A stretch of DNA of 64,000 nt from Hansschlegelia plantiphila. Its GTDB lineage: Bacteria; Pseudomonadota; Alphaproteobacteria; Rhizobiales; Methylopilaceae. The position numbers and the translations under genes are program-made. The number at the start of each line of letters is the position of its first letter. The first letter of the stretch is position 1. The stretch spans positions 570,979 through 634,978 of the forward strand of contig NZ_BSFI01000007.1 in assembly GCF_027922265.1 (NCBI RefSeq), in the 5' to 3' direction. Under the pieces are notes generated by a model. That model was not told where the DNA came from, ran no database searches, and saw only the letters and a program-made list of their open reading frames with translations. Positions 9,795-19,606 of this stretch are shown here, one piece after another.

Positions 9795-10619
9795 ATGAGC
9801 AAGCTGGCGCGTCTCGAGACGCACAATCTCATGACGCTCGACCCGACCTGGGCGCGCATCCGCGCCGAGGCCGAGGACGTCGTGCGGCGCGAGCCGGAGA
9901 TCGCGAGCTTCGTGATGAGCACCGTGCTCAACCACGAGCGCCTCGAGCAGGCGGTCGGCCATCGCGTCGGTTCGCGGCTCGGCCATATCGACGTGCCGAG
10001 CGCGCTGATCGCGCAGGCGTTCGACGAGGCGGCGGCGGCCGATCCGACGATCGGACAGGCTGTGCGCGCCGACCTGATGGCGGTCGTCGAGCGCGACCCG
10101 GCCTGCACGCGGGCGATCGAGCCGCTCCTCCACTTCAAGGGTTTTCATGCGATCCAGAGCCACCGGCTGGCGCATTGGCTGTGGGGCCAGGGCCGTCGCG
10201 ACTTCGCGCTCTACATTCAGAGCCGATCGTCGGCGGTGTTCCAGGTCGACGTCCATCCGGCGGCGCCGTTCGGCCGCGGCGTGTTCTTCGACCATGCGAC
10301 GGGCGTCGTGATCGGCGAGACCGCCGTGATCGAGGACAACGTTTCGCTGCTCCATGGCGTGACGTTGGGGGGAACTGGGAAAAGCACCGAGGATCGGCAT
10401 CCCAAGATACGCCACGGCGTGCTGATCGGCGCGGGGGCCAGCATCCTCGGCAATATCGAGGTCGGCCACTGCTCGCGCGTCGCCGCGAACTCGGTCGTCC
10501 TGCGCGACGTGCCGCCGAACGTGACCGTCGCGGGAGTGCCAGCCAGGATCGTGGGAGCATCGCCCTGCGCGGAGCCGGCGCGGGCGATGGACCAGATTTT
10601 CTACGACGCCGGCCTCTGA
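9795..10619 (+). CDS. cysE: Serine O-acetyltransferase
   Basis: Makes O-acetylserine from serine and acetyl-CoA, the entry to cysteine synthesis. The 274-residue product has the N-terminal helical domain with the SYL/HRVGSRL-like region. It then has the left-handed beta-helix hexapeptide repeats that include HPAAPFGRGVFFDHATGVVIGE, split here by family-typical His-Asp residues of the active site, and GVTLGGTGK. Start ATG at 9795 has GGAGAG upstream. It lies between a hydrolase gene and glnE in the same direction, with gaps of about 90-120 bases, so separate promoters are possible. Confidence 0.95.
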   Translation: MSKLARLETHNLMTLDPTWARIRAEAEDVVRREPEIASFVMSTVLNHERLEQAVGHRVGSRLGHIDVPSALIAQAFDEAAAADPTIGQAVRADLMAVVERDPACTRAIEPLLHFKGFHAIQSHRLAHWLWGQGRRDFALYIQSRSSAVFQVDVHPAAPFGRGVFFDHATGVVIGETAVIEDNVSLLHGVTLGGTGKSTEDRHPKIRHGVLIGAGASILGNIEVGHCSRVAANSVVLRDVPPNVTVAGVPARIVGASPCAEPARAMDQIFYDAGL

Positions 10620-10707
10620 GCCGCCGCCTCAGGGCTGCAGACCCCGTCTTTCGGCCGTCTTGCTTCGCTTCGCCCGATCGCCCAAACCCGGATCGGGAGG
10701 ACGGCCG

Positions 10708-13650
10708 ATGGCGGAGCTCAAATCCAGACGGCGCCCGCCCTCGCTCGCCGCCCGCCTGAGCGCGGTCCTCGCGCCTGCGGACGCCGAGGCGGCCCGTCGG
10801 AAGGTCAACGAACTCCTAGAAAACTCTGAAGCAAAGCCGCTCGCCACGGTCGCCGTCGGCGGTCCGGCGCGGGCGCTGCTCGAAAGCGTCGCGGACGGGT
10901 CGCCGTTTCTCTGGGGGCTGATAGAGCGGGAGCCGGAGCGCGCAGCGCGGCTTCTGGCGGGCGATCCCGAAGCCCGACTCGCTGCGCTGACCGCTGAAAT
11001 CGGGAGTCACGGCTCCAATCGAGCCTCGCTCGCGGCTGCGCTGCGGCAGGCCCGCTCGGAAGCCGCGCTGCTGATCGCGATCGCCGACATCGGCGGCGTC
11101 TGGGACTCAGGCCAGGTCACAGCCGCGCTGTCGGATTTCGCCGAGGCCGCGATCCGCGCCGCGACCTCGGCCGCCCTGCGCGAGGCGCACGACGCCCGCC
11201 GCATCACGCTGCCCGATCCGGACAGGCCGGAGCAAGGTTGCGGCTTCTTCATCGTCGGCATGGGCAAGCTCGGCGCCCGTGAGCTCAACTATTCGTCAGA
11301 CGTCGACCTTATCGCGTTCTTCGACACGCAGGTCGTCCGCGTATCGGAGGAATCCGACGCGACCTCGACCTTCGCTCGCGTCACACAGACCATGGCGAAG
11401 CTGCTGCAGGAGCGCACCGCCGACGGCTATGTCGCGCGCGTCGATCTCAGGCTGCGCCCTGATCCCGGCTCGACGCCGGTCGCGATCTCGCGCGACGCCG
11501 CGCTCTCCTATTACGAGAGCGTGGGGCAGAACTGGGAGCGGGCCGCGATGATCAAGGCGCGCATCGTTGCCGGCGACGCGGCGGCGGGCGAGGCGTTCCT
11601 CACCGAACTCCGCCCCTTCGTCTGGCGCCGCTCGCTCGATCACGCCGCCATCTCCGATATCCATGCGATGAAGCGGCAGATCCATGTTCATAAAGGCCAT
11701 GGAGAGATCGCCGTCGAAGGGCACAACCTCAAGCTCGGTCGCGGCGGGATCCGCGAGATCGAATTTTTCGTGCAGACGCAGCAGCTTGTCGCCGGCGGCC
11801 GCGACCCGGCCTTAAGGACGCGCGGCACTGTCGAGACGCTGAACGGGTTGGTCGACGCCGGCTGGATCGACGGCGGGGCGCGGGATGAACTGGCGGAGGC
11901 CTACGGCTTCCTGCGCACCATCGAGCATCGGCTGCAGATGGTCGACGACGTGCAGACCCACAGCCTGCCGGAGGACGAGGCGGCGCTTGGCCGCTTCGCG
12001 CATTTCGCGGGCTTTTCCGGTCGCGTCGCCTTCGCCAAGGCGCTGCTCAAACGGATGAAGATCGTCCAGCGGCATTACGCTCGCCTGTTCGAGGACGCGC
12101 CGCCGCTGTCCGTAGATATCGGCAGCCTCGTCTTCACCGGCGAAGACGACGATCCGGAGACGCTGCTGACGATCGGACGCCTCGGCTACGCGGAGCCGTC
12201 GTCCGTCGCCCGCACCATCCGCGAATGGCATCGCGGCCGCTATCCCTCGATGAAGACAAACAGGGCGCGCGAGTTGCTGACCGAGCTTACGCCGACGATC
12301 CTCGACGTATTCGCGCGCTCGGACCGGCCGGACGCGGCGATCAATGGCCTCGACAAGGTGCTGGCGCGCACGAGCGCCGGAGTCGGGCTGCTCGCGCTGA
12401 TCCGCGCCAATCCTCAGGTTCTGGAGCTCCTGGCGGGTGTGCTGGGCGTCGCTCCACGGCTGGCCGAAACGCTGGCGCGCCGCCCCCGCGTCCTCGACGC
12501 GCTGCTCGATCCCGCCTTCTTCGGCCATCTGCCCGACCGCGCGGAGCTCCACGAGCGCGTCGCGCAGGCGCTGGGCGAGGCGCGCTCCTATGAGGACGCG
12601 CTCGAGCGCGCACGTATCGTTGGCCAGGAGATGAAGACGCTGGTCGCATTGCGCGTCGCGGCGGGGGCGGCGGCGGCCGACCAGGCGGGGCCGGCCTTCG
12701 CGCGCACTGCGGACGTGCTGATCGCCGCGCTGTTCCGGATGGCCGAGAAGGAGCTCGCCCGCGTCCACGGCCGCATTTCCGGCGGCATGGCGTCCGTCGT
12801 GGCGCTCGGCAAGCTCGGCGGCGAGGAGATGACGGCCGCGTCCGACGTCGACCTCATACTGCTCTACGATCATCCTGACGACGCCGCCGAGAGCGACGGC
12901 CCGAAGCCACTCGCCCCCAGCCAGTACTACGCCCGGCTCACCCAGCGCCTGCTCGCGGCGTTGTCGGCGCCGACGGCTGAAGGCGTCCTCTATGAGGTCG
13001 ATTTTCGGCTGCGGCCGTCGGGGCGCGCCGGTCCGCTCGCCACCCGGCTTCGCGCGTTCGAACTCTATCAGGCCGAAGAAGCCGAGACCTGGGAGCACAT
13101 GGCGCTGTCCCGGGCGCGGGTGATCGCAGGGCCGAAAGCGTTCGTCAGGAAGGTGGGCCGCGCGATCGGCGAGGTGCTGCTCGCGCCCCGCGCGCCCGCC
13201 AAGGTCGCGAAGGACGTCGCGGCGATGCGGATGCTGCTCGACAAGGAGAAGGGTGCGGGCGGTCCCTGGAACCTCAAGCATGCGCCGGGCGGCCTCGTCG
13301 ACGTCGAATTCGCCGCGCAGGCGCTTCAGCTCGCCTACGCCTCGACGCATCCGAAGATGCTGTTCACGGCGACCATACCGGCGCTGGACCGAGCCCATGC
13401 GGAAGGCCTGCTCGACAGGGAAAGCTGGGCGACGCTGCGCTCCGGCGCCCGCCTGCAGCAGGACCTGACCCAGGCGCTGAGGCTCGCGATCGACGGGCCG
13501 TTCGATCCGAAGGAGGCGGGCGAAGGCTTGAGGCGTCTGCTTGCCCGGACCGGCGAGGCGCCGGACTTCGCCGTGCTGACCGCGACGCTCGCCGACCGCC
13601 AGAAGGAGGTGCGCGCGGCGTTCAGGGCGGTGCTCGCCGGAATGAAATGA
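10708..13650 (+). CDS. glnE: Bifunctional glutamine synthetase adenylyltransferase/deadenylyltransferase
   Basis: Adds AMP to or removes it from glutamine synthetase in response to PII and glutamine, setting nitrogen assimilation. The 980-residue protein has the expected duplicated layout. The first nucleotidyltransferase domain carries GMGKLGARELNYSSDVDLIAFFD near residues 180-205. The second carries ALGKLGGEEMTAASDVDLILLYD near residue 700. Both have the metal-binding D-x-D. Each is followed by a PII-uridylyltransferase-like helical domain. Start ATG 10708 with GGGAGG upstream is preferred to an ATG 48 bases earlier. It converges with the kinase gene, with only 19 bases between stops. Confidence 0.95.
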   Translation: MAELKSRRRPPSLAARLSAVLAPADAEAARRKVNELLENSEAKPLATVAVGGPARALLESVADGSPFLWGLIEREPERAARLLAGDPEARLAALTAEIGSHGSNRASLAAALRQARSEAALLIAIADIGGVWDSGQVTAALSDFAEAAIRAATSAALREAHDARRITLPDPDRPEQGCGFFIVGMGKLGARELNYSSDVDLIAFFDTQVVRVSEESDATSTFARVTQTMAKLLQERTADGYVARVDLRLRPDPGSTPVAISRDAALSYYESVGQNWERAAMIKARIVAGDAAAGEAFLTELRPFVWRRSLDHAAISDIHAMKRQIHVHKGHGEIAVEGHNLKLGRGGIREIEFFVQTQQLVAGGRDPALRTRGTVETLNGLVDAGWIDGGARDELAEAYGFLRTIEHRLQMVDDVQTHSLPEDEAALGRFAHFAGFSGRVAFAKALLKRMKIVQRHYARLFEDAPPLSVDIGSLVFTGEDDDPETLLTIGRLGYAEPSSVARTIREWHRGRYPSMKTNRARELLTELTPTILDVFARSDRPDAAINGLDKVLARTSAGVGLLALIRANPQVLELLAGVLGVAPRLAETLARRPRVLDALLDPAFFGHLPDRAELHERVAQALGEARSYEDALERARIVGQEMKTLVALRVAAGAAAADQAGPAFARTADVLIAALFRMAEKELARVHGRISGGMASVVALGKLGGEEMTAASDVDLILLYDHPDDAAESDGPKPLAPSQYYARLTQRLLAALSAPTAEGVLYEVDFRLRPSGRAGPLATRLRAFELYQAEEAETWEHMALSRARVIAGPKAFVRKVGRAIGEVLLAPRAPAKVAKDVAAMRMLLDKEKGAGGPWNLKHAPGGLVDVEFAAQALQLAYASTHPKMLFTATIPALDRAHAEGLLDRESWATLRSGARLQQDLTQALRLAIDGPFDPKEAGEGLRRLLARTGEAPDFAVLTATLADRQKEVRAAFRAVLAGMK

Positions 13651-13669
13651 GGGGCGCGGCGCGGCCCTT

Positions 13670-15982
13670 TCAGGCGATCTTCTCTTCGTAGATCTCTTCG
13701 TCAGCGCGCACCGGCAGACGCACCAGAACCACGGTCCCGACGGCGACGGTCGAGCGGATCTTCATCGAGCCTCCATGGAGCTCCGTGAGCGACTTCGCGA
13801 TCGCGAGGCCGAGGCCGGAGCCCTTGTGGCTCTTCGAGAACTGGTTCTCGACCTGCTCGAACGGCCGGCCGAGCTTGTCGATGGCGTCCTTCGGAATGCC
13901 GACGCCGGTGTCCTCGATGTAGAGGTTCATCGCGCCGCCGACTGCGCGGGTGCGGATGGTGACGCGGCCGCCGGCGGGCGTGAACTTCACGGCGTTCGAG
14001 AGCAGGTTCAAAAGGATCTGCTTGAGCGCCCTGCGGTCGACCTCGACGGTCACGCCGCAGGCGGCCTCGGCGCGCAGCGCGATCGACTTCTCCTCGGCTC
14101 GCGGCGTGATCACGCGCATGGCGTCGAGCACCACCTTGTCGATGTCGATGGACTCGCGGGTCAGCCTGAAGCGCCCCGCCTCGATCTTCGCCATGTCGAG
14201 CACGTCGTTGATGACGTCGAGCAGATACTCGCCGCTTTCGCGGATGTCGCGGAGGTACTCGACGTATTTCTCGGAGCCGAGCGGACCGAACAGGCCGGAC
14301 TCCATGATCTCGGAGAAGCCGAGGATGGCGTTCAGCGGCGTGCGAAGCTCGTGGGAGATGTTGGCGAGGAATTCCGACTTCGCCTGGCTTGCGAGCTCGG
14401 CGTGACTTTTCTGCTCGGCGTATTTCTCGGCGAGGTCGGCGAGCTGCTGGGCTTGAACCTCAAGCGTCTGGCGCGATTTGCGCATGTCGGCGACGTTCGC
14501 CATCAGCGCCTTCTCGCTGTCCATCAGCCGCTCTTCCTGGCGCTTGAGCGAGGAGATGTCGGTGCCGACCGAGACGAAGCCGCCATCCTTGGTGCGGCGT
14601 TCGTTGATGCGCAGCCAGCGACCGTCCTCGATCTGCGCCTCGTAAGACCGCGCGCCGTCTTCGACCCGACCGTCCGGCCGGACCGAGTTGACCACGGCGG
14701 GCTGCCGGCCTGCGGCGATGATCTCCTCGCGCGGCGTGCCGGGCAGGACGGCCTCGTCCTTCAGCTCGTAGAGCTGCTGGAACTTCGAGTTGCAGGTTAC
14801 GAGGCGGTTGGCCGCGTCCCAGAGCACGAAGGCCTCGGAGATCGTCTCGATGGCGTCGCGCAGGCGCATGTCGGCGGTCGCCGTGCGCTCGGCCAGCGTC
14901 CGGTGCTCGGTGACGTCGACGCAGATGCCGATGAGGCGCAGGCCATCCTCGTTCTTGTTGCGGACGGCTTCGGCGCGGGCTCGCAGCCACTTCCATTCGC
15001 CCTTGGCGTTCTTCACGCGGAAGATGCGGTCGATGTTCAGCGTCTGGCCGGCCGCGACCTCGTCGGCGAGCGAATAGAGATCGACGTCTTCGGGGTGCAC
15101 CAGCGCGTTGAACTCGCCGAACGAGACCAACTGGTCGCGTGGGGGATAGCCCAGCAGCTCGAACAGCGAGCGCGACCAGAAGATGCGGCCGCGCGCGATG
15201 TCCCAGTCAAACAGTCCGCAATGGCCGCGCGACAGCGCGGTCTCGATGCGGATCTGGACGCGGTCGTAGATGTCGTCGGTGCGGCGCGCCCGGCCGGACT
15301 GCCAGCGGAAAGCAAGGCCGAGCAGCGTCAGCACGAGGGCCGTCGAGGCGTAGAGCGCGACGGAGGAGCGTGTGCTCGCCCGCCACGGTTCGAGCGCGTC
15401 GTCGACGTTCTGCACGAAGGCGACCTGGCCGGGACGCCCGGATGGCGCGTTGCGCACGGTGGCGAGCGCGGCCGCGCCGTCGGGAAGCGTCACGATCATC
15501 ACGCCGGCGCGCTCGGCGAAAGTGGTGAGCGGCTGGGCGGGCCCGAGCAGGGTGATGAGATCGGCCGGCGGCTGCCCCTCGGGCGCGCCGCGAACGGCGA
15601 CGATGCGGCCGGACTCGTCCGCGACATAGATGCGCCGGCCGCGATCGGCGGCATTGCCGGGAAGGCCCGTCGCAAGCATCTGCCGGAGATCCGCGGGGTC
15701 GCGCGCGCCGTTCATGTTCGGAAGCTGAAGAGCGGCGATCGAGGCGAGCGTCGCCATGTCGTCCGACGCCGTGCGCAGGGCCGAGTTTCGCGCATCCAGC
15801 GTCTGGAGAACGACGCCGCCGCCGAGCACGGCCAGAAACAGCACGATCAGGCAGGGCACCAACTTCCGAAGGAAGGGCTCGGCCGCCTGAAACCGACGCA
15901 GGACAGGAGCGGCCCAGGCTTTCGCCGTCGAGTGCGGCGCGGCACGACGCAAAGGCATCCCTGCCACGGTGGCGCGCGCCAT
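13670..15982 (-). CDS. Membrane-bound PAS sensor histidine kinase, PleC/DivJ-like
   Basis: A 770-residue hybrid of an extracytoplasmic sensor and a cytoplasmic kinase. A first membrane helix lies near residues 41-61, a periplasmic region of about 145 residues follows, and a second helix is near 208-226. Two PAS domains cover about 250-360 and 375-480, then a coiled coil. The HisKA domain has SEFLANISHELRTPLNAI with the phosphoacceptor at His544. The ATPase domain shows the N box, DTGVGI and GSGLGLAIAKSL. The HisKA sequence with GFSEIM..G.FGPLG is the type found in the PleC/DivJ/PdhS kinases that control DivK and the CtrA pathway. There is no receiver domain and no response regulator nearby. 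The upstream region holds CtrA- and GANTC-type sites. Confidence 0.88.
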   Translation of the reverse strand: MARATVAGMPLRRAAPHSTAKAWAAPVLRRFQAAEPFLRKLVPCLIVLFLAVLGGGVVLQTLDARNSALRTASDDMATLASIAALQLPNMNGARDPADLRQMLATGLPGNAADRGRRIYVADESGRIVAVRGAPEGQPPADLITLLGPAQPLTTFAERAGVMIVTLPDGAAALATVRNAPSGRPGQVAFVQNVDDALEPWRASTRSSVALYASTALVLTLLGLAFRWQSGRARRTDDIYDRVQIRIETALSRGHCGLFDWDIARGRIFWSRSLFELLGYPPRDQLVSFGEFNALVHPEDVDLYSLADEVAAGQTLNIDRIFRVKNAKGEWKWLRARAEAVRNKNEDGLRLIGICVDVTEHRTLAERTATADMRLRDAIETISEAFVLWDAANRLVTCNSKFQQLYELKDEAVLPGTPREEIIAAGRQPAVVNSVRPDGRVEDGARSYEAQIEDGRWLRINERRTKDGGFVSVGTDISSLKRQEERLMDSEKALMANVADMRKSRQTLEVQAQQLADLAEKYAEQKSHAELASQAKSEFLANISHELRTPLNAILGFSEIMESGLFGPLGSEKYVEYLRDIRESGEYLLDVINDVLDMAKIEAGRFRLTRESIDIDKVVLDAMRVITPRAEEKSIALRAEAACGVTVEVDRRALKQILLNLLSNAVKFTPAGGRVTIRTRAVGGAMNLYIEDTGVGIPKDAIDKLGRPFEQVENQFSKSHKGSGLGLAIAKSLTELHGGSMKIRSTVAVGTVVLVRLPVRADEEIYEEKIA

Positions 15983-16039
15983 CGCTCTGTCCTTCCAGAC
16001 GGATGTGAAGTGAAGTCGATCCGAGAACCCCGACGCGTC

Positions 16040-16147
16040 GAATCAACTTGGATATTAGAATCAATTCGCGGGGCTGCTGTCCAGCGAGAATTAATGCATC
16101 GTTAAATACTTAACGAGGGCGTTCCAAAAAGTTGAGTCAGCAGAGTC
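16040..16147 (-). promoter_or_regulatory. CtrA-type box and GANTC cluster upstream of kinase gene
   Basis: The AT-rich gap before the kinase gene has TTAA-N7-TTAA at 16091-16105, the alphaproteobacterial CtrA box, and another TTAAC at 16110-16114. Four GANTC sites, the CcrM methylation sequence, lie at 16040-16044, 16058-16062, 16134-16138 and 16143-16147. The box is about 110 bases before the start codon. The sites are seen directly; regulation of the kinase by the cell-cycle circuit is inferred. Confidence 0.55.
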
Positions 16148-16155
16148 ACTTGCGC

Positions 16156-18795
16156 CTAGGCCGCCAATGCGCGGCGGACAATGTCTGCGACGTCCGCCGA
16201 CAGCCGCGGCATGTCGGCGAGGCCGCGAAGCGCCGCCTCGGCCTTGCCGCGCCGCTGGGGCTCGAGCGAGCGCCATGTCCGGAAGGCGCCGAGCAGGCGC
16301 GCGGCGACCTGCGGATTCGACGCATTGAGCTCTGCGACCACGCCTGCGACGAAGGCGTAGCCCCGCCCGTCCGGCCGATTGAACTGGGTGGGGTTACCAG
16401 CGCCGAACGTGCCGATCAGCGACCGCACGCGGTTCGGGTTGCGGATGTCGAAGCCTGGCGAGGCCATGAGCGTTTCGACGCGGTCGATCGTGTCCGGCAG
16501 CGGGGCCGACGCCTGGATGACGAACCATTTGTCGAGCAGCAGCGGATCTTGGCCATAGACCCGCGCGAAGTCGGCCAGCGCGTCTTCGCGCTCCGGCGAG
16601 GCGTGGAGCGAGAGCACCTGAAGCGCCATCACGCGGTCGGTCATGTTCCGCGCACCGGAATACAGCGCGTGGGCGCGTGCGATGCCGTCCCGCTCGCCGC
16701 CGGCCGCCAGAAGGTCGAGCGCCGCCACCTTCAGCGCCCGCCGGCCGGCGGATGCGGCGTCGGGGGAGTAGGGACCGGTCTCGGCCAGCCGCTCGTAGGC
16801 GGCGAGGAGTTGCGGCCCGAGGCGGCGGCGCATCGCCGATTTCAGGAAACCGCGCGCGGCGTGGATCGCGTCGGGATCGACGTCCTCGCCGAGTTCGCGG
16901 GCGACGTCGCCTTCGCTCGGCAGGGCGGCGATCTGGGCGGCGTAGGCGCAGTCGCTCTCGGCGGGGTCGAACGCGCGCGAGAGGGCTTCCGCAAGGCGCG
17001 GCTCGTCGGCGGGCTCACGGCCGGAGCGCACGGCGGCGACGGACGCGACGAGATGCCGGAGCGCCACCGTCTGCGCCGCCTGCCAGCGGTTGAACGGGTC
17101 GCTGTCATGGGCCGCGAGGAACAGCAGGTCGTCGTCGGCGATGTCGGACACCACCTTCACGGGGGCCGAGAAATTGCGGAACAGCGAGGGCGCCGGCCGT
17201 TGCTCGACGTTCTCGAAAACGATCCGCGTGGTCTCGTCCGTCAGCGCGAAGACCGGGCCGGCGGGCGCGCCGCCGACGACCAGCGGCATGTCGCGGCCGT
17301 CGGGGCCGACGAGGCCGAGAGCGAGCGGGATGACGACCGGAAGCTTGGTGTGCTGGCCTGGCGTCGCCGGCGTGCTCTGCGCAGCGTCCAGCGTGAAGGT
17401 CCTGGCCTCCGCGTCGTAGGCGGTGGCGATCCGGACCTCCGGCGTGCCGGCCTGGCTGTACCAGCGCAGAAACTGCGAGAAATCACGGCCCGAGACCTCG
17501 GCGAAGCAGGCGATGAACTGCTCGATCGTGCAGGCCTGACCATCGTGCCGGTCGAAATAGAGGTCCATGCCGGCCCGGAAGGCGTCTCCGCCGATCCAGG
17601 TCTTCAGCATGCGGATCACCTCCGCGCCTTTCTCGTAGACGGTCGGCGTATAGAAGTTGTTGATCTCGGCGTAGACCTCGGGGCGGACGGGATGCGCGAG
17701 AGGCCCGGCATCCTCAGCGAACTGCACGGAGCGCAGGCCGCGCACGTCCGAAATGCGCTTCACCGGCCGCGACCGCATGTCGGCGGTGAACTCCTGGTCG
17801 CGGAACACGGTCAGCCCTTCCTTCAGGCAGAGCTGGAACCAGTCGCGACAGGTGATGCGGTTGCCCGTCCAGTTGTGGAAGTATTCGTGGGCGATGATCG
17901 CCTCGATGTTGGCGTAGTCGCCGTCCGTCGCAGTCTCTGGGCTCGCCAGAACGTACTTGTCGTTGAAGACGTTGAGGCCCTTGTTCTCCATTGCGCCCAT
18001 GTTGAAGTAGGACACGGCGACGACCATGAACACGTCGAGGTCGTATTCGCGGCCGAAGGCCTCTTCGTCCCAGCGCATGGAGGCCTTGATCGACTCCATG
18101 GCGTGGACGGCGCGATCCTCCTTGCCGTGCTCGACGAACACCTTCAGCGTGACCTTGCGGCCGCCCATGGTCACGAACTGGTCCTCGACCACGCCCAGGT
18201 CTCCCGCGACCAGCGCGAACAGATAGGAGGGCTTCGGGTGCGGGTCATGCCACACCGCGAAGTGTCGGCCCTCGCCGGCGGCGCCGGTCTCCACAAGATT
18301 GCCGTTCGACAGCAGGACGGGATTCTCGGCCTCCGACCCCTCGATGCGGATCGTGTAGACGGCGAGGACGTCCGGCCGGTCGAGGAAATAGGTGATGCGC
18401 CGGAAGCCCTCGGCTTCGCACTGCGTGCAATAGGCGCCGTTCGAGCGGTAGAGCCCCATCAGCTTGGTGTTGGCCGAGGGGTCGACCAGCGTCGTGACAG
18501 TTAGTTCGAAAGGCCGGCGCGGCGGGTTCGCGATGGTGAGCGAGGAAGGCGAGACGTCGAGATCGTCGACCCGCAGCGGATCGCCGTCGATCGCCGCCGA
18601 GACGAGGTTCAGGTCGTCGCCGTCAAGCGTCAGGGCGGCGTTGTCGCGCCCTGCCGGGTTGGGCCGCAGGCGAAGCCGCGCGGTGACCCGCGTCGCCGTG
18701 GGATCCAGCATGACGTCGAGCTCGACCGCGTCGATCAGAAAGTCGGACGGACGGTATTCGGCGAGACGGACGGGACGGGGATCCTCGGCGCGCAT
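16156..18795 (-). CDS. pepN: Aminopeptidase N
   Basis: Zinc metallopeptidase (M1 family) that removes N-terminal residues from peptides in the cytoplasm or periplasm. The 879-residue length matches the gammaproteobacterial PepN class. The substrate-binding GAMENKG motif is followed by the zinc site HEYFHNW and the downstream ligand region LKEGLTVFRD, all around residues 260-325. The C-terminal part is the helical domain typical of PepN, including RPDGRGY and the FRTWRSLEP end. Start ATG 18795 is the first in the frame. It has no obvious operon partner, although the kinase gene lies downstream on the same strand. Confidence 0.96.
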   Translation of the reverse strand: MRAEDPRPVRLAEYRPSDFLIDAVELDVMLDPTATRVTARLRLRPNPAGRDNAALTLDGDDLNLVSAAIDGDPLRVDDLDVSPSSLTIANPPRRPFELTVTTLVDPSANTKLMGLYRSNGAYCTQCEAEGFRRITYFLDRPDVLAVYTIRIEGSEAENPVLLSNGNLVETGAAGEGRHFAVWHDPHPKPSYLFALVAGDLGVVEDQFVTMGGRKVTLKVFVEHGKEDRAVHAMESIKASMRWDEEAFGREYDLDVFMVVAVSYFNMGAMENKGLNVFNDKYVLASPETATDGDYANIEAIIAHEYFHNWTGNRITCRDWFQLCLKEGLTVFRDQEFTADMRSRPVKRISDVRGLRSVQFAEDAGPLAHPVRPEVYAEINNFYTPTVYEKGAEVIRMLKTWIGGDAFRAGMDLYFDRHDGQACTIEQFIACFAEVSGRDFSQFLRWYSQAGTPEVRIATAYDAEARTFTLDAAQSTPATPGQHTKLPVVIPLALGLVGPDGRDMPLVVGGAPAGPVFALTDETTRIVFENVEQRPAPSLFRNFSAPVKVVSDIADDDLLFLAAHDSDPFNRWQAAQTVALRHLVASVAAVRSGREPADEPRLAEALSRAFDPAESDCAYAAQIAALPSEGDVARELGEDVDPDAIHAARGFLKSAMRRRLGPQLLAAYERLAETGPYSPDAASAGRRALKVAALDLLAAGGERDGIARAHALYSGARNMTDRVMALQVLSLHASPEREDALADFARVYGQDPLLLDKWFVIQASAPLPDTIDRVETLMASPGFDIRNPNRVRSLIGTFGAGNPTQFNRPDGRGYAFVAGVVAELNASNPQVAARLLGAFRTWRSLEPQRRGKAEAALRGLADMPRLSADVADIVRRALAA

Positions 18796-18874
18796 GTCTG
18801 CTCCGGCGGATTGAGGGGGATTCGATGAGCCCGGTTTAGGCCCGCGGGGAGGGCGGGCGCAAGGCGGGCGCGGC

Positions 18875-19606
18875 TCAGCCGAGAAGCGCGTCGGCGATCA
18901 CGGCGCCGCGGGCCTGCATGACATAGAGGCCGATGTGGTGCGTCTCGTCCTGCGGATGGTGGGCGGTGCCCGGCAGGCCAAGGGCCTCCACCGCCGTCTC
19001 CGGCAGATGGTAGGTCGCGCAGCCCGGCTCATAGACCACGACGTCCTTCAGGCGGCCCAGCATCGGCCGGCCGTCCAGGTGATGGTTGCGGGCCGACAGC
19101 AGCGAGGAGACGAGGTCGAGATTGCAGATGTCCGTGCAGATGCCGACCACGACGACGCTCTCAAGCTCGTTCGCGCGGATCCATTCGACCAGCACGTTGG
19201 AGCCGTCCGGCCGGATCGAGCCGACGAAGCCGTCGATCACGTCTTTTTCGACCAGCTTCGCGCCGGGCTCGTTCTCGAGGAACGCAAGCGCCGGAACGAG
19301 GGTCTCCTGTCCGGTTCCGCGCTCGCAATGAGGCGGGTAGGGCGGCTCCGGCCGACCCGGCTCGTGGGTGTCGAGCAGCGCGAGCACCGGCCGCTCGTCG
19401 CTCAGGAAGTCGCGAGCGAGCGTGGCGATCGCAGCCACCATCGCGTCGATCTGCGCGTCGGGCGCCATGGGCGCGAGCGGCCCCGCGCCCGGCGTGCAGA
19501 AGCCGTTGACCACATCGACGATCAGCAGGCCGGTGCGCTCAGGAGGCCGGTACTCGCGGGCCGCCACCGGGAGGCGGGCCCGGAGCTCCTCGAAGAACGA
19601 GACCAT
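18875..19606 (-). CDS. Isochorismatase-family cysteine hydrolase (nicotinamidase-like)
   Basis: A 243-residue member of the isochorismatase-like hydrolases. It shows the N-terminal LLIVDVVNGFC strand with the catalytic Asp, a DTHEPG segment in the metal-binding region and GICTDICNLD with the nucleophile Cys near residue 157. A Lys equivalent is expected in the KLVEKDVIDGF region. This set is shared by nicotinamidases and related amidases, so the substrate is not fixed. Its ATG overlaps the htpG stop by one base (TGATG), which suggests coupled translation behind the chaperone gene, an unusual partnership. Confidence 0.85.
   Translation of the reverse strand: MVSFFEELRARLPVAAREYRPPERTGLLIVDVVNGFCTPGAGPLAPMAPDAQIDAMVAAIATLARDFLSDERPVLALLDTHEPGRPEPPYPPHCERGTGQETLVPALAFLENEPGAKLVEKDVIDGFVGSIRPDGSNVLVEWIRANELESVVVVGICTDICNLDLVSSLLSARNHHLDGRPMLGRLKDVVVYEPGCATYHLPETAVEALGLPGTAHHPQDETHHIGLYVMQARGAVIADALLG

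Noticed and set aside
11812..13398. Minus-strand frame of about 528 residues opposite glnE
   Set aside because: Arg/Asp/Gly-rich shadow sequence with no family pattern; glnE on the other strand is clear.
13775..16105. Plus-strand frame of about 776 residues opposite the kinase gene
   Set aside because: Antisense shadow of the histidine kinase; composition and lack of motifs argue against a gene.
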